DNA of 64,000 nucleotides from Lamellibrachia satsuma (lineage: Eukaryota; Annelida; Polychaeta; Sabellida; Siboglinidae), in the NCBI GenBank assembly GCA_033239005.1, contig BSQZ01000111.1:248001-312000 (forward strand), written 5' to 3'. The number at the start of each line of letters is the position of its first letter. The first letter of the stretch is position 1. Below are positions 1 to 12,636 of this stretch, piece by piece. The translations under genes and the position numbers were made by a program. A model generated the notes under the pieces. It did no database searches. It saw only the letters and a list, made by a program, of their open reading frames with translations, and had not been told where the DNA came from.

Positions 1-272
1 CAGTATTTACATATGTGAACCACATTACAAGACATCATCACATCATTATTTACATTTGTAAACAACATTACAATACATCACCACACCATTATTAACATTT
101 GTAAACCACATTAGAAGACATCATCACACAAGTATTTACACTTGTAAACCACATTAGAAGACATCATCGCATCATTATTTTACACTTGTAAACTGCATTA
201 CAAGTCATCATCACACCATTATTTACACTTGTAAACCTCATGACAACACATCATCACACCATCAATTACACC
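1..272. repeat. 43-bp minisatellite, about 6 copies
   Basis: Imperfect tandem units of about 43 bp, each containing 'tatttacacttgtaaaccac' or a close variant followed by a 'catcatcacacc' segment. The array runs in from the window edge, so its true left end is unknown. Units differ by several substitutions, so it is not freshly expanded. Confidence 0.9.
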
Positions 273-609
273 AGTGCACCATTAATTGGTTGACAACATT
301 CCACAGAATGTAAATGGACAGAAATCACATTTTCATCATAGATCTGACCTTTCTCCTAACAGATATTTACACTGATATAGTGATACGGGTTGACGTTCTT
401 GAACATCAACAGACCACCACGTCGCATCTCCAGACTACAGAGACCTATGGCTATGGGCGTTACAATACAGCGAACTATCGATGCATCACAATAGTCAATG
501 TCATGATGCAATACTATTAATAGTAAATTGAAATACTGATAGTCATCACTGACATTACACATAAAGATATCGTTAGTAACAATAGTCGGTAAAACAAATC
601 AACAGGACA

Positions 610-642
610 CTGTAGTGCTGTAGTGCTGTAGTGCTGTAGTGC
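610..642. repeat. 8-bp tandem repeat (ctgtagtg)4
   Basis: Four perfect copies of 'ctgtagtg'. Just downstream (about 820-895) lies a short run of 'atcgcaata' and 'cgcaatagta' words in both orientations. Confidence 0.9.
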
Positions 643-1890
643 AGTTCATGAACATGCTTGCTCAACTTCATTTGGTAACTTTACTCATCTGTCAACCTAA
701 CATCAACAACAATTGTTGATCAGAGCTGCTTCATTTACGGATTCACCAATTTGAATCAACTGCCTCCAAGGCCAAGGGCATCCATTATGGTTTCGGACAG
801 CTATTCGCTGTTCCACGTTACCATCGCAATACCATAAAATCATCGCAAAAGTATTGCAATAGTAACGCAGCCATCGCGATACTATCGCAATAGTAAAATT
901 ACCCCCAAATAGTCACCCCTACACCTAGCCCCCATTTTGCCACAAGTCCCAGGATAACACATCTCAACAGAAAGCACAATCCATATTTCTGAAACTCTTC
1001 TATTGCTCCTATTGTGGCAGGCACACGAGGAAAACCCTGAAATAATTTGACTAGATGGTAAGGGCCTGAAAGAAGCGAAGGGGCGTCGGCCAAAGGTCGA
1101 CGTGGGGGATGGTGCGGGAAGGGGCTAGGAAATTTTTTTAAAATCAGTTGCTCTGTGGTCAATTCTGAGACACTTTGGAGCAAAAACAAAATGTTCAAAA
1201 TCACGACTCTCACAAGGAGCAAAATAAAAAAGTCTTTCTAAAACAAAATATATTTCCGATTGGGACGAGTTGGGGGTCAACATACAGGGTTATCTAACAG
1301 CTACGTTGCAAAATGCTTGATCCATCTATCCATCTGGTCTGGTCATGGTTTTTAACATGTTTAACAAGTGCCATCAACATTTTGACAGTTGGGTTTCATT
1401 ATCCAGGTGTACGTGTAAGTTTTAGATTTTAATAGAATCTACATTCTTAAGTCTTCTTATGTAGATTCTAGCTTTAATTGAAACTATTTTGCCAGACCGA
1501 TTTTTTTATTTGCCTGTCCCCACTAAAATAATACTCTGATTTGTTATGAATGATATTTAGCCTCATCCTCTCACCACCTCAAAATACAAGATTTAAAATG
1601 ACCGCAAAAGTCACCAGGTTTATTGTTGCCATGGTAACTGGATGAAGAATGCAAAGTCATTGCCTAAAAGTGTGTCAGCGAGTGCGGACTGAGCTCTCTC
1701 ACATTTACGACCGTCATCAAACTTGCACGATTTGTGACCAGTAATGAATAAACCCGTGAATAACAGGTTCTGTCGTCATCAACATACACCCATAGCTGTC
1801 AATCACTGTCAGTGACACATCAGAGCTGCACTGATTTGACCTTTAGAGAGAAACCTAAGGTCATTAAGTATATTAAGTACTTTGTATCTC
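643..1890. other. gene-free, no recognised feature
   Basis: AT-rich single-copy-looking DNA. A 107-codon minus-strand ORF at 899-1222 has no recognisable domain and lies in a C-rich patch. I see no exon or mobile-element hallmark. Confidence 0.5.
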
Positions 1891-1894
1891 GGGA

Positions 1895-2690
1895 GTCACG
1901 TTTTCAGGGTTTCATCTACGACCTCACAGTTGGGTTGTCTGTTTTTTTTTTTAATTCATCCACTGAATTACCCTTTGTAGTTATTGTGTACGACTGTCCC
2001 CAATGCTATGTGAACTATTACATACAAATGTTAATTTCTTTGATTATCCCAAGTTCTGTAATACAATGGTACAGCGTTGCTAGATGTTAATATAACGGCC
2101 AGTGTTATTTCGCATTTTTAAGAGTTGTATTCGAAGAAGATGTATATTTTTGTGAAATATTTTTAATCTTGTTTTAATGACAGTCACTTAGGAACTACCC
2201 TACCAATTTTCGGTATTTTTGCTAGTACAGCTACATGTAGGACTGTCGGTGAACTTGTGATCAGTATTGTTTTAATTGTTATTCAAAACATGCTTTTAAA
2301 AAAATTAGAAACCTGAATATGAATTGTCCACCTTCCTGGGGTTCATCTATGACCCCACAACCAGGTCATCTAATTTTTTAAGAATTTCTCTGCTTTTACC
2401 CTTTCTATGAAACAATCGAATTAGTCTTTGAAGTTATTATAATACACAATTGTCCTAAACAATTGCATACAATTGTTGATAACGTCATGTGTCTTTTCTT
2501 CGATTGCCCAAAGTTACGTAATACAAGACAAGGCGTTGCCACATGTTACTATAACCACCAGTATTACGTCACAATTTCGAGAGAGACTTACTGAAAGCAC
2601 CAAGTAGTTTAATACTGTTATCATGACAGTCACTTACAAACTATCAAGTGATTATGTCTGGACGACGGGTGTTTTTGCTAGTTTTGATAA
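1895..2690. repeat. old, diverged tandem duplication (~440-bp spacing)
   Basis: Two blocks, about 1895-2230 and 2325-2690, align over most of their length. Both carry 'ggtttcatctacgacc' or 'ggttcatctatgacc', 'cccaaagttacgtaatacaa' or similar, 'gcgttgc', 'gatgttaatataac' or 'catgttactataacc', 'gacagtcactta' and 'tttttgctagt' in the same order. Similarity by eye is about 65-70% with indels. No reading frame is preserved. Confidence 0.7.
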
Positions 2691-2870
2691 TGAAGCAAGT
2701 GTCTAGACAAGACATCTACTCAAGCCTTCACAGTTGGTGGTCAAGGTCATACTTAGTGGGACAGAAATGTAATTCTTTCAAGGACCCAATTAAACGTTTA
2801 ACGACTAGACTAGACTTTGTATAGATAGTATTAGATACATAGTGAGTGTGGTTGACTCTTTGTTTCATGT

Positions 2871-3460
2871 GACTTGTTCATGCACTTTATACATCATCCC
2901 CTGATGGACCTGTTCATTCCAACACTTTACACATCATCCCCTGATGGACCTGTTCATTCCAACATTTTACACATCATCCCCTAATGGACCTGTTCATTCC
3001 AACACTTCACATTTCACCCCCTGATGGACCTGTTCATTCCAACACTTTACACTTCACCCCCTGATGGACCTGTTCATTCCAACACTTTACATTTCACCCC
3101 CTGATGGACCTGTTCATTCCAACACTTTACACTTCACCCCCTGATGGACCTGTTCATTCCAACACTTTACACTTCACCCCCTGATGGACCTGTTCATTTC
3201 AACACTTTACACTTCACCCCCTGATGGACCTGTTCATTCCAACACTTTACACTTCACCCCCTGATGGACCTGTTCATTCCAACACTTTACACTTCACCCC
3301 CTGATGGACCTGTTCATACCAACACTTTACACATCATCCCCTAATGGACCTGTTCATTCCAACACTTTACACATCATCCCCTGATGGACCTGTTCATTTC
3401 AACACTTTACACTTCACTCCCTGATGGACCTGTTCATTCCAACACTTTACACTTCACCCC
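2871..3460. repeat. 40-bp minisatellite, about 15 copies
   Basis: Near-perfect 40-bp units beginning 'ctgatggacctgttcattcc'. Variation is mainly 'acatcatcccc' against 'acttcacccc', with the former at both ends of the array and the latter in the middle. That pattern suggests expansion from the centre. Confidence 0.95.
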
Positions 3461-4629
3461 ATACAACACCCACTCGTCTTCTCTGGGAAGCATTCAGCCA
3501 CACTGAAATAACTGCTCGAACGCAACTCATTCATTCATTCATATCCACCTCTGTCATTTATATTCACACTAACTGGCATTCAAATAGCCACAAAAACAAC
3601 CATTATATTCACACTACCTGTCATTCAAACATCTACAAAACAAATCTAAATACTATATCTATGCTAATCGACAAACTTTCACTGAGGAACTCTTTCTAAT
3701 CCACTGATTGGCAGCGATGTGTCTGCGGCAGCGAAAATTATGTGTACTTTGGCCTACATTGTGGTGAGCTTGCTGCGATCCACAGTAATCATGCTAACTG
3801 CATTTATCTGGCAGATATAAGACACGGGCAACAGAAATAAATTTCAGAGATATAAAAACAATAAAAAAATATTGCATAAGAGGTGAAATTCCAATGGGTG
3901 CAGCAACTGACAACCGACATTTTTATACTATAAGACAGTCTGTGGCCACGTCTGTTTGTTTTCATCATATCTCAGTTTCGCACGTAGGGGGCTGAAATTG
4001 TGCTGTCATGCCTGGGGGCCTATGGGGATGGTTTGTATTTTTACACATTTAAAAAAAATTCCCCCAGGGGTGAGAACCTTCGTACAAAAGGTAGATCATG
4101 GTTACGTTTGCAACAATATCTCTGTTTTCTAAAATTGTTCCGAGTTATGGAATCTACATCAAACATCCGCTTCAGTTCCTTCGTCTGGTACGAACACTTC
4201 GTGAAACTGGCCCCTGCTAAGACAGCATGCCGCTTAAAAAACGTGGCAAGGTGGGAACAAATGCATAACTCAAAGTGATAGATATCCACAGACCTTTAAG
4301 TACAAAAGACACACTGTTGCCTGTTTGCCCCATGCAATGCTGGGTAACTCAGCTAGTACCTAGTAATTCAATCTGTAATAAATGTTCAGATTCTTGCAGA
4401 GGTATAAGGCAGTGTTCAGGGTACAAGAACAGAAGTCTGGGGGGGGGCAGTCTTGCGGTAGGGGTTCAGCCGGGTGTGGGGCAGTCGGGAAGACACAAAA
4501 AATATTTGTAATGTGTCAAAGGGACAGGGGCCTCGCAAAAAATTGCCTCATCAGTGTATCTAAAACTAGAAGTATGACATTTGCCGTCACATGGAAAGAC
4601 CAGGCTCGCTGCACTACCAGACAAGGCGC
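3461..4629. other. gene-free, no recognised feature
   Basis: Mixed-composition DNA. Overlapping short ORFs on both strands at 4000-4290 (92 and 82 codons) have no recognisable motif. I cannot support a gene here. Confidence 0.45.
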
Positions 4630-4954
4630 TCACTGAAACCACATTTACCTCACTGTCAATGAAACCACATTTACCTCACTGTCAATGAAACCACATTTAC
4701 CTCACTGTCAATGAAACCACATTTACCTCACTGTCAATGAAACCACATTTACCTCACTGTCAATGAAACCACATTTACCTCACTGTCAGTGAAACCACAT
4801 TTACCTCTCTGTCAATGAAACCACATTTACCTCACTGTCAATGAAACCACATTTACCTCACTGTCAATGAAACCACATTTACCTCACTGTCAATGAAACC
4901 ACATTTACCTCTCTGTCAATGAAACCACATTTACCTCACTGTCAATGAAACCAC
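4630..4954. repeat. 26-bp minisatellite, about 12.5 copies
   Basis: Almost identical 26-bp units containing 'tgaaaccacatttacctcac' followed by 'tgtcaa'. Only three or four units differ, by one base each, which indicates recent expansion. Confidence 0.95.
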
Positions 4955-5086
4955 CCACGGTTTCCTCAGGACAATTTATTTGTAATTTATACATGCCTCT
5001 GTGACGCTCAAATGTATCATACTGTATTCGTCTTAGTCGATTGCTAAGTCAATGTGACAGCTGACCAAATGTCATTGGAAGTTGAC

Positions 5087-5089
5087 ACA

Positions 5090-5149
<60 letters not shown>

Positions 5150-5150
5150 C
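5087..5150. repeat. (ACGC)n microsatellite
   Basis: An uninterrupted CGCA/ACGC run of 16 units. It generates a spurious Thr-His-Ala-Arg peptide frame. Confidence 0.97.
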
Positions 5151-6164
5151 ACCAACAGCATGGTAATAATAAAGTCATTCCCAGATGCTTGCATCCAATT
5201 CAAGGCTCTCCTCTAAGACAGTCATACACTCAGTGCTGCCACCTACCAAACAAGCTGTGAGATATCCCTTGAGGGAAACCAATACTTTCATATGGGAACT
5301 GCAGCCCCTAATCTCTCAATGTGTGTATCCGGCAGCATGGATTGTGTGGAACGTACACATGACCGGGTACACACACACATGTTGCTAGGTATGTAGTCCA
5401 TACAGCCCTGCCGTAGACTTCTAGTGTGACTGAACCATGGACCACATATAAACTGCTCTATCATGCACACATTTATGTGAGAGGGACATAAAACGACATC
5501 TTTTATGATATTATTTCTGGCCTAAAATAGTTTTAGACATATTTGGGACAAGCAGGCACTACTTTTAGTATGCAAATAAAATGTTTCCTCATCCTAAGAT
5601 CCATCATGGAAGCATGGTATTTGTTACAGTCAAATTATGGTATAAAATTTGCGTAAAAACGAAAATCAACTTTTTAATTAAACCAACCCCTTCTGGTAAA
5701 GTCAATAACATTACTTTATTAGTTGACAACTTAAATGACCCTATCCCATTGCTTAGCGTTCTGAAAGGGCAGTAGACTGTAGTTAATGGTGCACTGACTA
5801 GCCCGGGGTGATTTATGTCACAACAACACTAAACAAGGACAATGTTGCATATGGTTTGATGACGTCAATGACGTCCCTGATTGACGTCCCTGGAGGTTCA
5901 CACAGTCTAGGACCCTATTTACGGGCAGACTTACTGGCACACACATCAAAGAGGCTGTATAGAGATGACTATAGGCATGCATGTGAAACTCCTATGTTTA
6001 TGTGAGTAGCCTTTCCACGTACTTACAATGTGTCCTGTGTTTATATAGTCTCACTAGACAAGAATGAAATGATGAAAGGTTTATAGAGAACTCTATGTAA
6101 CAGTGCTCTCTGTATAATAGATCTAATGTAACAAAGTTATAGTTCTATTCAATTACACACATTT
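5151..6164. other. gene-free, no recognised feature
   Basis: AT-rich sequence with only short unsupported ORFs of up to 67 codons. No splice-flanked exon or repeat structure is recognised. Confidence 0.45.
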
Positions 6165-6620
6165 GTGATTTACCCTAGTGTGTATTTATTATTTACACTA
6201 GCCTGTATTTATTATTTACCCTAGTCTGTATTTGTTATTTACCCTAGCCTGTATTGATTATTTACACTAGCCTGTATTTATTATTTACCCTAGCCTGTAT
6301 TTATTATTTACTCTAGCCTGTATTTATTATTTACTCTAGCCTGTATTTATTATTTACTCTAGCCTGTATTTATTATTTACCCTAGCCTGTATTTATTATT
6401 TACTCTAGCCTGTATTTATTATTTACCCTAGCCTGTATTTATTATTTACCCTAGCCTGTATTTATTATTTACTCTAGCCTGTATTTATTATTTACCCTAG
6501 CCTGTATTTATTATTTACCCTAGCCTGTATTTATTATTTACTCTAGCCTGTATTTATTATTTACCCTAGCCTGTATTTATTATTTACCCTAGCCTGTATT
6601 TATTATTTACCCTAGCCTGC
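6165..6620. repeat. 23-bp minisatellite, about 20 copies
   Basis: AT-rich 23-bp units 'cctgtatttattatttac' followed by 'cctag' or 'tctag'. The ccctag/ctctag variants alternate in blocks, which suggests multi-unit duplication. It resembles telomere repeats only superficially. Confidence 0.95.
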
Positions 6621-6859
6621 TGTGGTGAAATAATTAGTAATTTATTTAATTCAACTCAGACACTTGGGTCTCTCTCTAGACACTTATATAGCATCAATGT
6701 TTAAAGCAACCATCTCTTGAAAAAAAAAATTTTTAGCACGAAAACAACCTAACGAAATGATAGAGAAACACCATTCCTTTTTTTAATGAGAACTATCATC
6801 ATTATAAAGTTTTGCACGACTGTAAACTAACCATAGAATCATCTAAAAATGTCTTCATG

Positions 6860-7155
6860 TCTCTTGTTCTGTGGTCAATAACTTAAAGCAAAACAAAAGT
6901 CATGGTTTTCGGCCTATGCACCTATAAGAGTTACTAAAACATAACCATTTGTAACTATAATTAAGAATATCACACCAGTGGTTTACTAAGAAAACCTTGT
7001 TGGACTGTGCCATACTGTTAGATAACACTACATCACAAATGTGGTATTGCAGTAATATTTGCTCACCAAATAAAAACATATTTGTATACACCTATTCCTA
7101 TTCTTGCCAATAGGATATGGCCGTGCTATATGCATCCAAACTCAACTTATATAGC
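6860..7155 (+). mobile_element. dispersed repeat, copy 1 (partner at 32.1-32.65 kb)
   Basis: This stretch aligns with the reverse complement of about 32355-32660. Shared words in order are 'cttgttctgtg' or 'cctgttcttgtg', 'aaaagtcatggtttt', 'cctatgcacctat', 'aaaacataaccatttg', 'aagaatatcac', 'tggtttactaagaaaacc', 'gttagataa', 'caatatttgct' and 'caataggatat'. Similarity by eye is about 75%. No coding frame is conserved, so it is probably a non-autonomous element. The family is not identified. Confidence 0.75.
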
Positions 7156-7159
7156 ATAT

Positions 7160-7812
7160 TTTGGCCTTTATTTACAAGTCTTCTTTCTGACAAAATAACA
7201 TGTTTGCACCAAGTCTACTATACAGAACCAACAATGAGAGATTGTGAAGTGATCTGGTATTCTATTACCTCAAATGCCACAATGTTCTGTGACAAAAAAA
7301 CAACTTCGACAAACGCCTCGCCGGTGTTGAGATCTGAGACACTATCAGCTGAGACATCTCTGTCTGTCAATACAATGGTTTCAAGATGAACGCGATATAC
7401 GTCAACATCAATTACACTACTTATTGGTACAAAAAATCTATTGTGCTAAGGCGTTCCCATACCATTTAACCAACAAACAAAAATGTCTAGATGCAGCATG
7501 CAGAAGGAATTTGCAAATATTGCTAAAATGCAGTAATGATAAATTTAACCATTTTTTAAAGGCACAAAATAATTTGTTATGATATTGAGTATAACCATGA
7601 CCATGTGTCACGCATGATGATGATGCCTTTAAGCTAGATTTATTTCGTAAATAAAACCACATTGGGTTTACTTTGAACAGTTTCCATTTGTAAGCTTGAC
7701 TGCCATTGCAAGACAAACTCAACTGGTCCAGATTAATCCAAAGTACCATGTTCACGTGGCCTATCATCCAGTTTTTGTCCCGCACATGTAGAGTATCAAA
7801 AATACATATTGT
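7160..7812. other. gene-free, no recognised feature
   Basis: AT-rich DNA. A 138-codon minus ORF (7438-7854) is rich in F, C, W and K, has no domain I recognise and overlaps a tandem repeat. I treat it as chance. Confidence 0.45.
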
Positions 7813-7920
7813 GTGGAATTTCTTGCATATTTCATATTGTGGAATTTTGTACATATTTCACATTGTGGAATTTTTTTACATATTTCACACTGTGGAATTT
7901 TGTTCTGTGGAATTGTGTCT
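7813..7920. repeat. 26-27-bp tandem repeat, about 3.5 copies
   Basis: Units start 'gtggaatttt' and contain 'acatatttcaca'. Two truncated units close the array. Confidence 0.9.
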
Positions 7921-8912
7921 CGGATATGACACTAGATCTGGTCCATGTTCAATGTAAGCCCATCCCCCTACAATGCCCCCCTCACATTGCCCCCACCATG
8001 GCCCCCCTATATGCCCCACCATGACCCACAGAGTAGGTACTAGGTTGAGTGATGTGTCCTGCCCAAGCCTATATAATTGCATGCACTATTGCCCTCTAGT
8101 GAACAATTCAACAGTCAAAATATAATCTTACTTAAATTGCAAAATGAGAAATAAAAAAACGGTACTTTTGCAACTAAATGCAAACACTCTTCTTTATCAT
8201 AACATAATAATACTAATAGCAGTAGCAATAAAAAATTAATAATAATAATAATAAAAATAATAATAAAATAATAACGTTAATTATTCACATGGGTTTTGCC
8301 TGTGCCATTCGTATGTGCCCTACAAAATGAATAAATAGGCATTTCAACATTAAAATCAGCTAAATAAGCAAAGAATAAGTTAAAATGTGTATAAGTTAAA
8401 ATGTGTTTAAAAAACTGCTAAATTTCAAGAAATCAATATTAAAATTACTGTGTCATTAAAGTCACTAAAAAAGACACAGTTGCTGTGAGTACAATGTGTC
8501 GATAACTTTAAAGTTGTGAGTTCTCACTTTAACTCAAGTCATTGTTATACACCAGCTTCAAGGTTTTCTATATGTTGTTCTCATTTATAATTAAACAGTC
8601 ATCAAGTACCGATTAATTACTATTACACTAAATTCCAATGATGCACGATTTGGCTCTTGACACAATACGAATCAATATTAAACGTAACATAAAAATCTAG
8701 TAGTAAAGTAATTGAAACAGGAATTCTCTCACTGTGAGTCTTAGCAATGTCAACATCCATTATGCACAAGAAACATGTGTACCAACAACGTCTTACAACA
8801 ACTGATATGTAATTCTAAATAATCCACCAGGTGGAGTAGCGGTAATTGGAAACATGGCAGACACGTTGCGTGAATAAATAATCATCAAGAACGGAGAACA
8901 ACGCAGAACACT
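7921..8912. other. gene-free AT-rich DNA with AAT-type microsatellite
   Basis: A C-rich patch (7955-8030) is followed by strongly AT-rich sequence. A degenerate (TAA)n tract lies at about 8231-8275. Nothing else is recognised. Confidence 0.5.
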
Positions 8913-11900
8913 GCAAACTGGAACCTTGATAGCCTTAGTTCCTAACTTCAATATCTGACAAACTGGAACCTTGATAGCCTTAGTTCCTAACTTCAATACC
9001 TGACAAACTGGAACCTTGATAGCCCTAGTTCCTAACTTCGATATCTGACAAATTGGAAACTTGACAGCCCTAGTTCCTAACTTCAATATCTGACAAACTG
9101 GAAACCTGACAGCCCTAGTTCCTAACTTCAATATCTGACAAATTGGAACCTTGACAGCCCTAGTTCCTAACTTCAATATCTGACAAACTGGAACCCTGAC
9201 AGCCCTAGTTCCTAACTTCAATATCTGACAAATTGGAACCTTGACAGCCCTAGTTCCAAACTTCAATATCTGACAAACTGGAACCTTGACAGCCCTAGTT
9301 CCTAACTTCAATATCTGACAAACTGGAACCCTGATAGCCCTAGTTCCTAACTTCAATATCTGACAAACTGGAACCCTGACAGCCCTAGTTCCTAACTTCA
9401 ATATCTGACAAACTGGAACCTTGACAGCCCTAGTTCCTAACTTCAATATCTGACAAACTGGAACCTTGATAGCCCTAGTTCCTAACTTCAATATCTGACA
9501 AACTGGAACCTTGACAGCCCTAGTTCCTAACTTCAATATCTGACAAACTGGAACCTTGATAGCCCTAGTTCCTAACTTCAATATCTGACAAACTGGAACC
9601 TTGACAGCCCTAGTTCCTAACTTCAATATCTGACAAACTGGAACCTTGATAGCCCTAGTTCCTAACTTCAATATCTGGCAAACTGGAACCTTGACAGCCC
9701 TAGTTCCTAACTTCAATATCTGGCAAACTGGAACCTTGACAGCCCTAGTTCCTAACTTCAATATCTGACAAACTGGAACCTTGACAGCCCTAGTTCCTAA
9801 CTTCAATATCTGGCAAACTGGAACCTTGACAGCCCTAGTTCCTAACTTCAATATCTGACAAACTGGAACCTTGACAGCCCTAGTTCCTAACTTCAATATC
9901 TGACAAACTGGAACCTTGAAAGCCCTAGTTCCTAACTTCAATATCTGACAAACTGGAACCTTGACAGCCCTAGTTCCTAACTTCAATATCTGACAAACTG
10001 GAACCTTGATAGCCCTAGTTCCTAACTTCAATATCTGACAAACTGGAACCTTGACAGCCCTAGTTCCTAACTTCAATATCTGACAAACTGGAACCTTGAT
10101 AGCCCTAGTTCCTAACTTCAATATCTGACAAACTGGAACCTTGACAGCCCTAGTTCCTAACTTCAATATCTGGCAAACTGGAACCTTGACAGCCCTAGTT
10201 CCTAACTTCAATATCTGACAAACTGGAACCTTGACAGCCCTAGTTCCTAACTTCAATATCTGACAAACTGGAACCTTGAAAGCCCTAGTTCCTAACTTCA
10301 ATATCTGACAAACTGGAACCTTGAAAGCCCTAGTTCCTAACTTCAATATCTGACAAACTGGAACCTTGACAGCCCTAGTTCCTAACTTCAATATCTGACA
10401 AACTGGAACCCTGACAGCCCTAGTTCCTAACTTCAATATCTGGCAAACTGGAACCTTGACAGCCCTAGTTCCTAACTTCAATATCTGACAAACTGGAACC
10501 TTGACAGCCCTAGTTCCTAACTTCAATATCTGACAAACTGGAACCCTGACAGCCCTAGTTCCTAACTTCAATATCTGGCAAACTGGAACCTTGACAGCCC
10601 TAGTTCCTAACTTCAATATCTGACAAACTGGAACCTTGACAGCCCTAGTTCCTAACTTCAATATCTGACAAACTGGAACCCTGATAGCCCTAGTTCCTAA
10701 CTTCGATATCTGGCAAACTGGAACCTTGAAAGCCCTAGTTCCTAACTTCAATATCTGACAAACTGGAACCCTGATAGCCCTAGTTCCTAACTTCAATATC
10801 TGACAAACTGGAACCTTGAAAGCCCTAGTTCCTAACTTCAATATCTGACAAACTGGAACCTTGAAAGCCCTAGTTCCTAACTTCAATATCTGACAAACTG
10901 GAACCTTGACAGCCCTAGTTCCTAACTTCAATATCTGACAAACTGGAACCCTGACAGCCCTAGTTCCTAACTTCAATATCTGGCAAACTGGAACCTTGAC
11001 AGCCCTAGTTCCTAACTTCAATATCTGACAAACTGGAACCTTGACAGCCCTAGTTCCTAACTTCAATATCTGACAAACTGGAACCCTGACAGCCCTAGTT
11101 CCTAACTTCAATATCTGGCAAACTGGAACCTTGAAAGCCCTAGTTCCTAACTTCAATATCTGACAAACTGGAACCTTGACAGCCCTAGTTCCTAACTTCA
11201 ATATCTGACAAACTGGAACCCTGACAGCCCTAGTTCCTAACTTCAATATCTGGCAAACTGGAACCTTGACAGCCCTAGTTCCTAACTTCAATATCTGACA
11301 AACTGGAACCTTGACAGCCCTAGTTCCTAACTTCAATATCTGACAAACTGGAACCCTGACAGCCCTAGTTCCTAACTTCAATATCTGGCAAACTGGAACC
11401 TTGACAGCCCTAGTTCCTAACTTCAATATCTGACAAACTGGAACCTTGACAGCCCTAGTTCCTAACTTCAATATCTGACAAACTGGAACCCTGACAGCCC
11501 TAGTTCCTAACTTCAATATCTGACAAACTGGAACCTTGACAGCCCTAGTTCCTAACTTCAATATCTGACAAACTGGAACCTTGACAGCCCTAGTTCCTAA
11601 CTTCAATATCTGACAAACTGGAACCCTGACAGCCCTAGTTCCTAACTTCAATATCTGACAAACTGGAACCTTGACAGCCCTAGTTCCTAACTTCAATATC
11701 TGACAAACTGGAACCTTGATAGCCCTAGTTCCTAACTTCAATATCTGACAAACTGGAACCCTGACAGCCCTAGTTCCTAACTTCAATATCTGACAAACTG
11801 GAACCTTCACAGCCCTAGTTCCTAACTTCAATATCTGACAAACTGGAACCTTGACAGCCCTAGTTCCTAACTTCAATATCTGACAAACTGGAACCTTGAT

Positions 11901-12004
11901 AGCCTTAGTTCCTAACTTCAATATCTGACAAACTGGAACCTTGATAGCCCTAGTTCCTAACTTCAATATCTGACAAACTGGAACCCTGACAGCCCTAGTT
12001 CCTA
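8913..12004 (-). repeat. 45-bp minisatellite, ~68 copies, one frame open throughout
   Basis: About 68.7 units of exactly 45 bp with no indels. The unit on the plus strand begins 'cctaacttcaatatctgac'. Of the six frames of the consensus only one, on the minus strand, lacks a stop. It reads LGTRAVKVPVCQILK per unit and remains open for 1084 codons (8793-12047), including 29 non-repeat codons after the nominal start side and array and about 40 at the C-terminus. Variation is concentrated at a few sites and is conservative: V, I or F at one position and K or R at another, plus a silent TGT/TGC change. No signal peptide or known domain is visible. Expression is unproven, because an array of a 3n-bp unit with one open frame would look like this by chance. 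Confidence 0.95.
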
Positions 12005-12006
12005 GT

Positions 12007-12636
12007 TGTAGACTCACTTCAAGTGGACCCTGTTGTAAGTTGTACACTGTTGAACAGTGTGTGCCACAGCTAGTCTACGGCCTACTTGGACAGGTTCTGT
12101 ACACTGTAGACTCACTTCAAGCGGACCCTGTTGTAAGTTGTACACTGTTGGACAGTGTGTGCCACAGCTAGTCTACGGCCTACTTGGACAGGTTCTGTAC
12201 ACTGTAGACTCACTTCAAGCGGACCCTGTTGTAAGTTGTACACTGTTGGACAGTGTGTGCCACAGCTAGTCTACGGCCTACTTGGACAGGTTCTGTACAC
12301 TGTAGACTCACTGCAAGTGGACCCTGTTGTAAGTTGTACACTGTTGGACAGTGTGTGCCACAGCTAGTCTACGGCCTACTTGGACAGGTTCTGTACACTG
12401 TAGACTCACTTCAAGTGGTCCCTGTTGTAAGTTGTACACTGTTGAACAGTGTGTGCCACAGCTAGTCTACGGCCTACTTGGACAGGTTCTGTACACTGTA
12501 GACTCACTTCAAGTGGTCCCTGTTGTAAGTTGTACACTGTTGGACAGTGTGTGCCACAGCTAGTCTACGGCCTACTTGGGCAGGTTCTGTACACTGTAGA
12601 CTCACTTCAAGCGTTCCCTGTTGTAAGTTGTACACT
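12007..12636. repeat. 98-bp minisatellite, about 6.4 copies
   Basis: Nearly identical 98-bp units starting 'tgtagactcacttcaag'. Each contains a near-palindrome 'acactgttgaacagtgt'. The array abuts the 45-bp array with only a couple of bases between them. Repeated 70-codon ORFs stepping by 98 bp are a by-product. Confidence 0.95.

Noticed and set aside
2871..6620. CRISPR-like regular repeats
   Set aside because: The repeats are contiguous, with no unique spacers between units, and the DNA is animal nuclear.
6165..6620. Telomere-like 'accctag' repeat
   Set aside because: The unit is 23 bp and mostly AT. It lacks a tandem TTAGGG-type hexamer.
7438..7854. 138-codon minus ORF
   Set aside because: AT-rich composition, no recognisable motif, partly formed by a tandem repeat.
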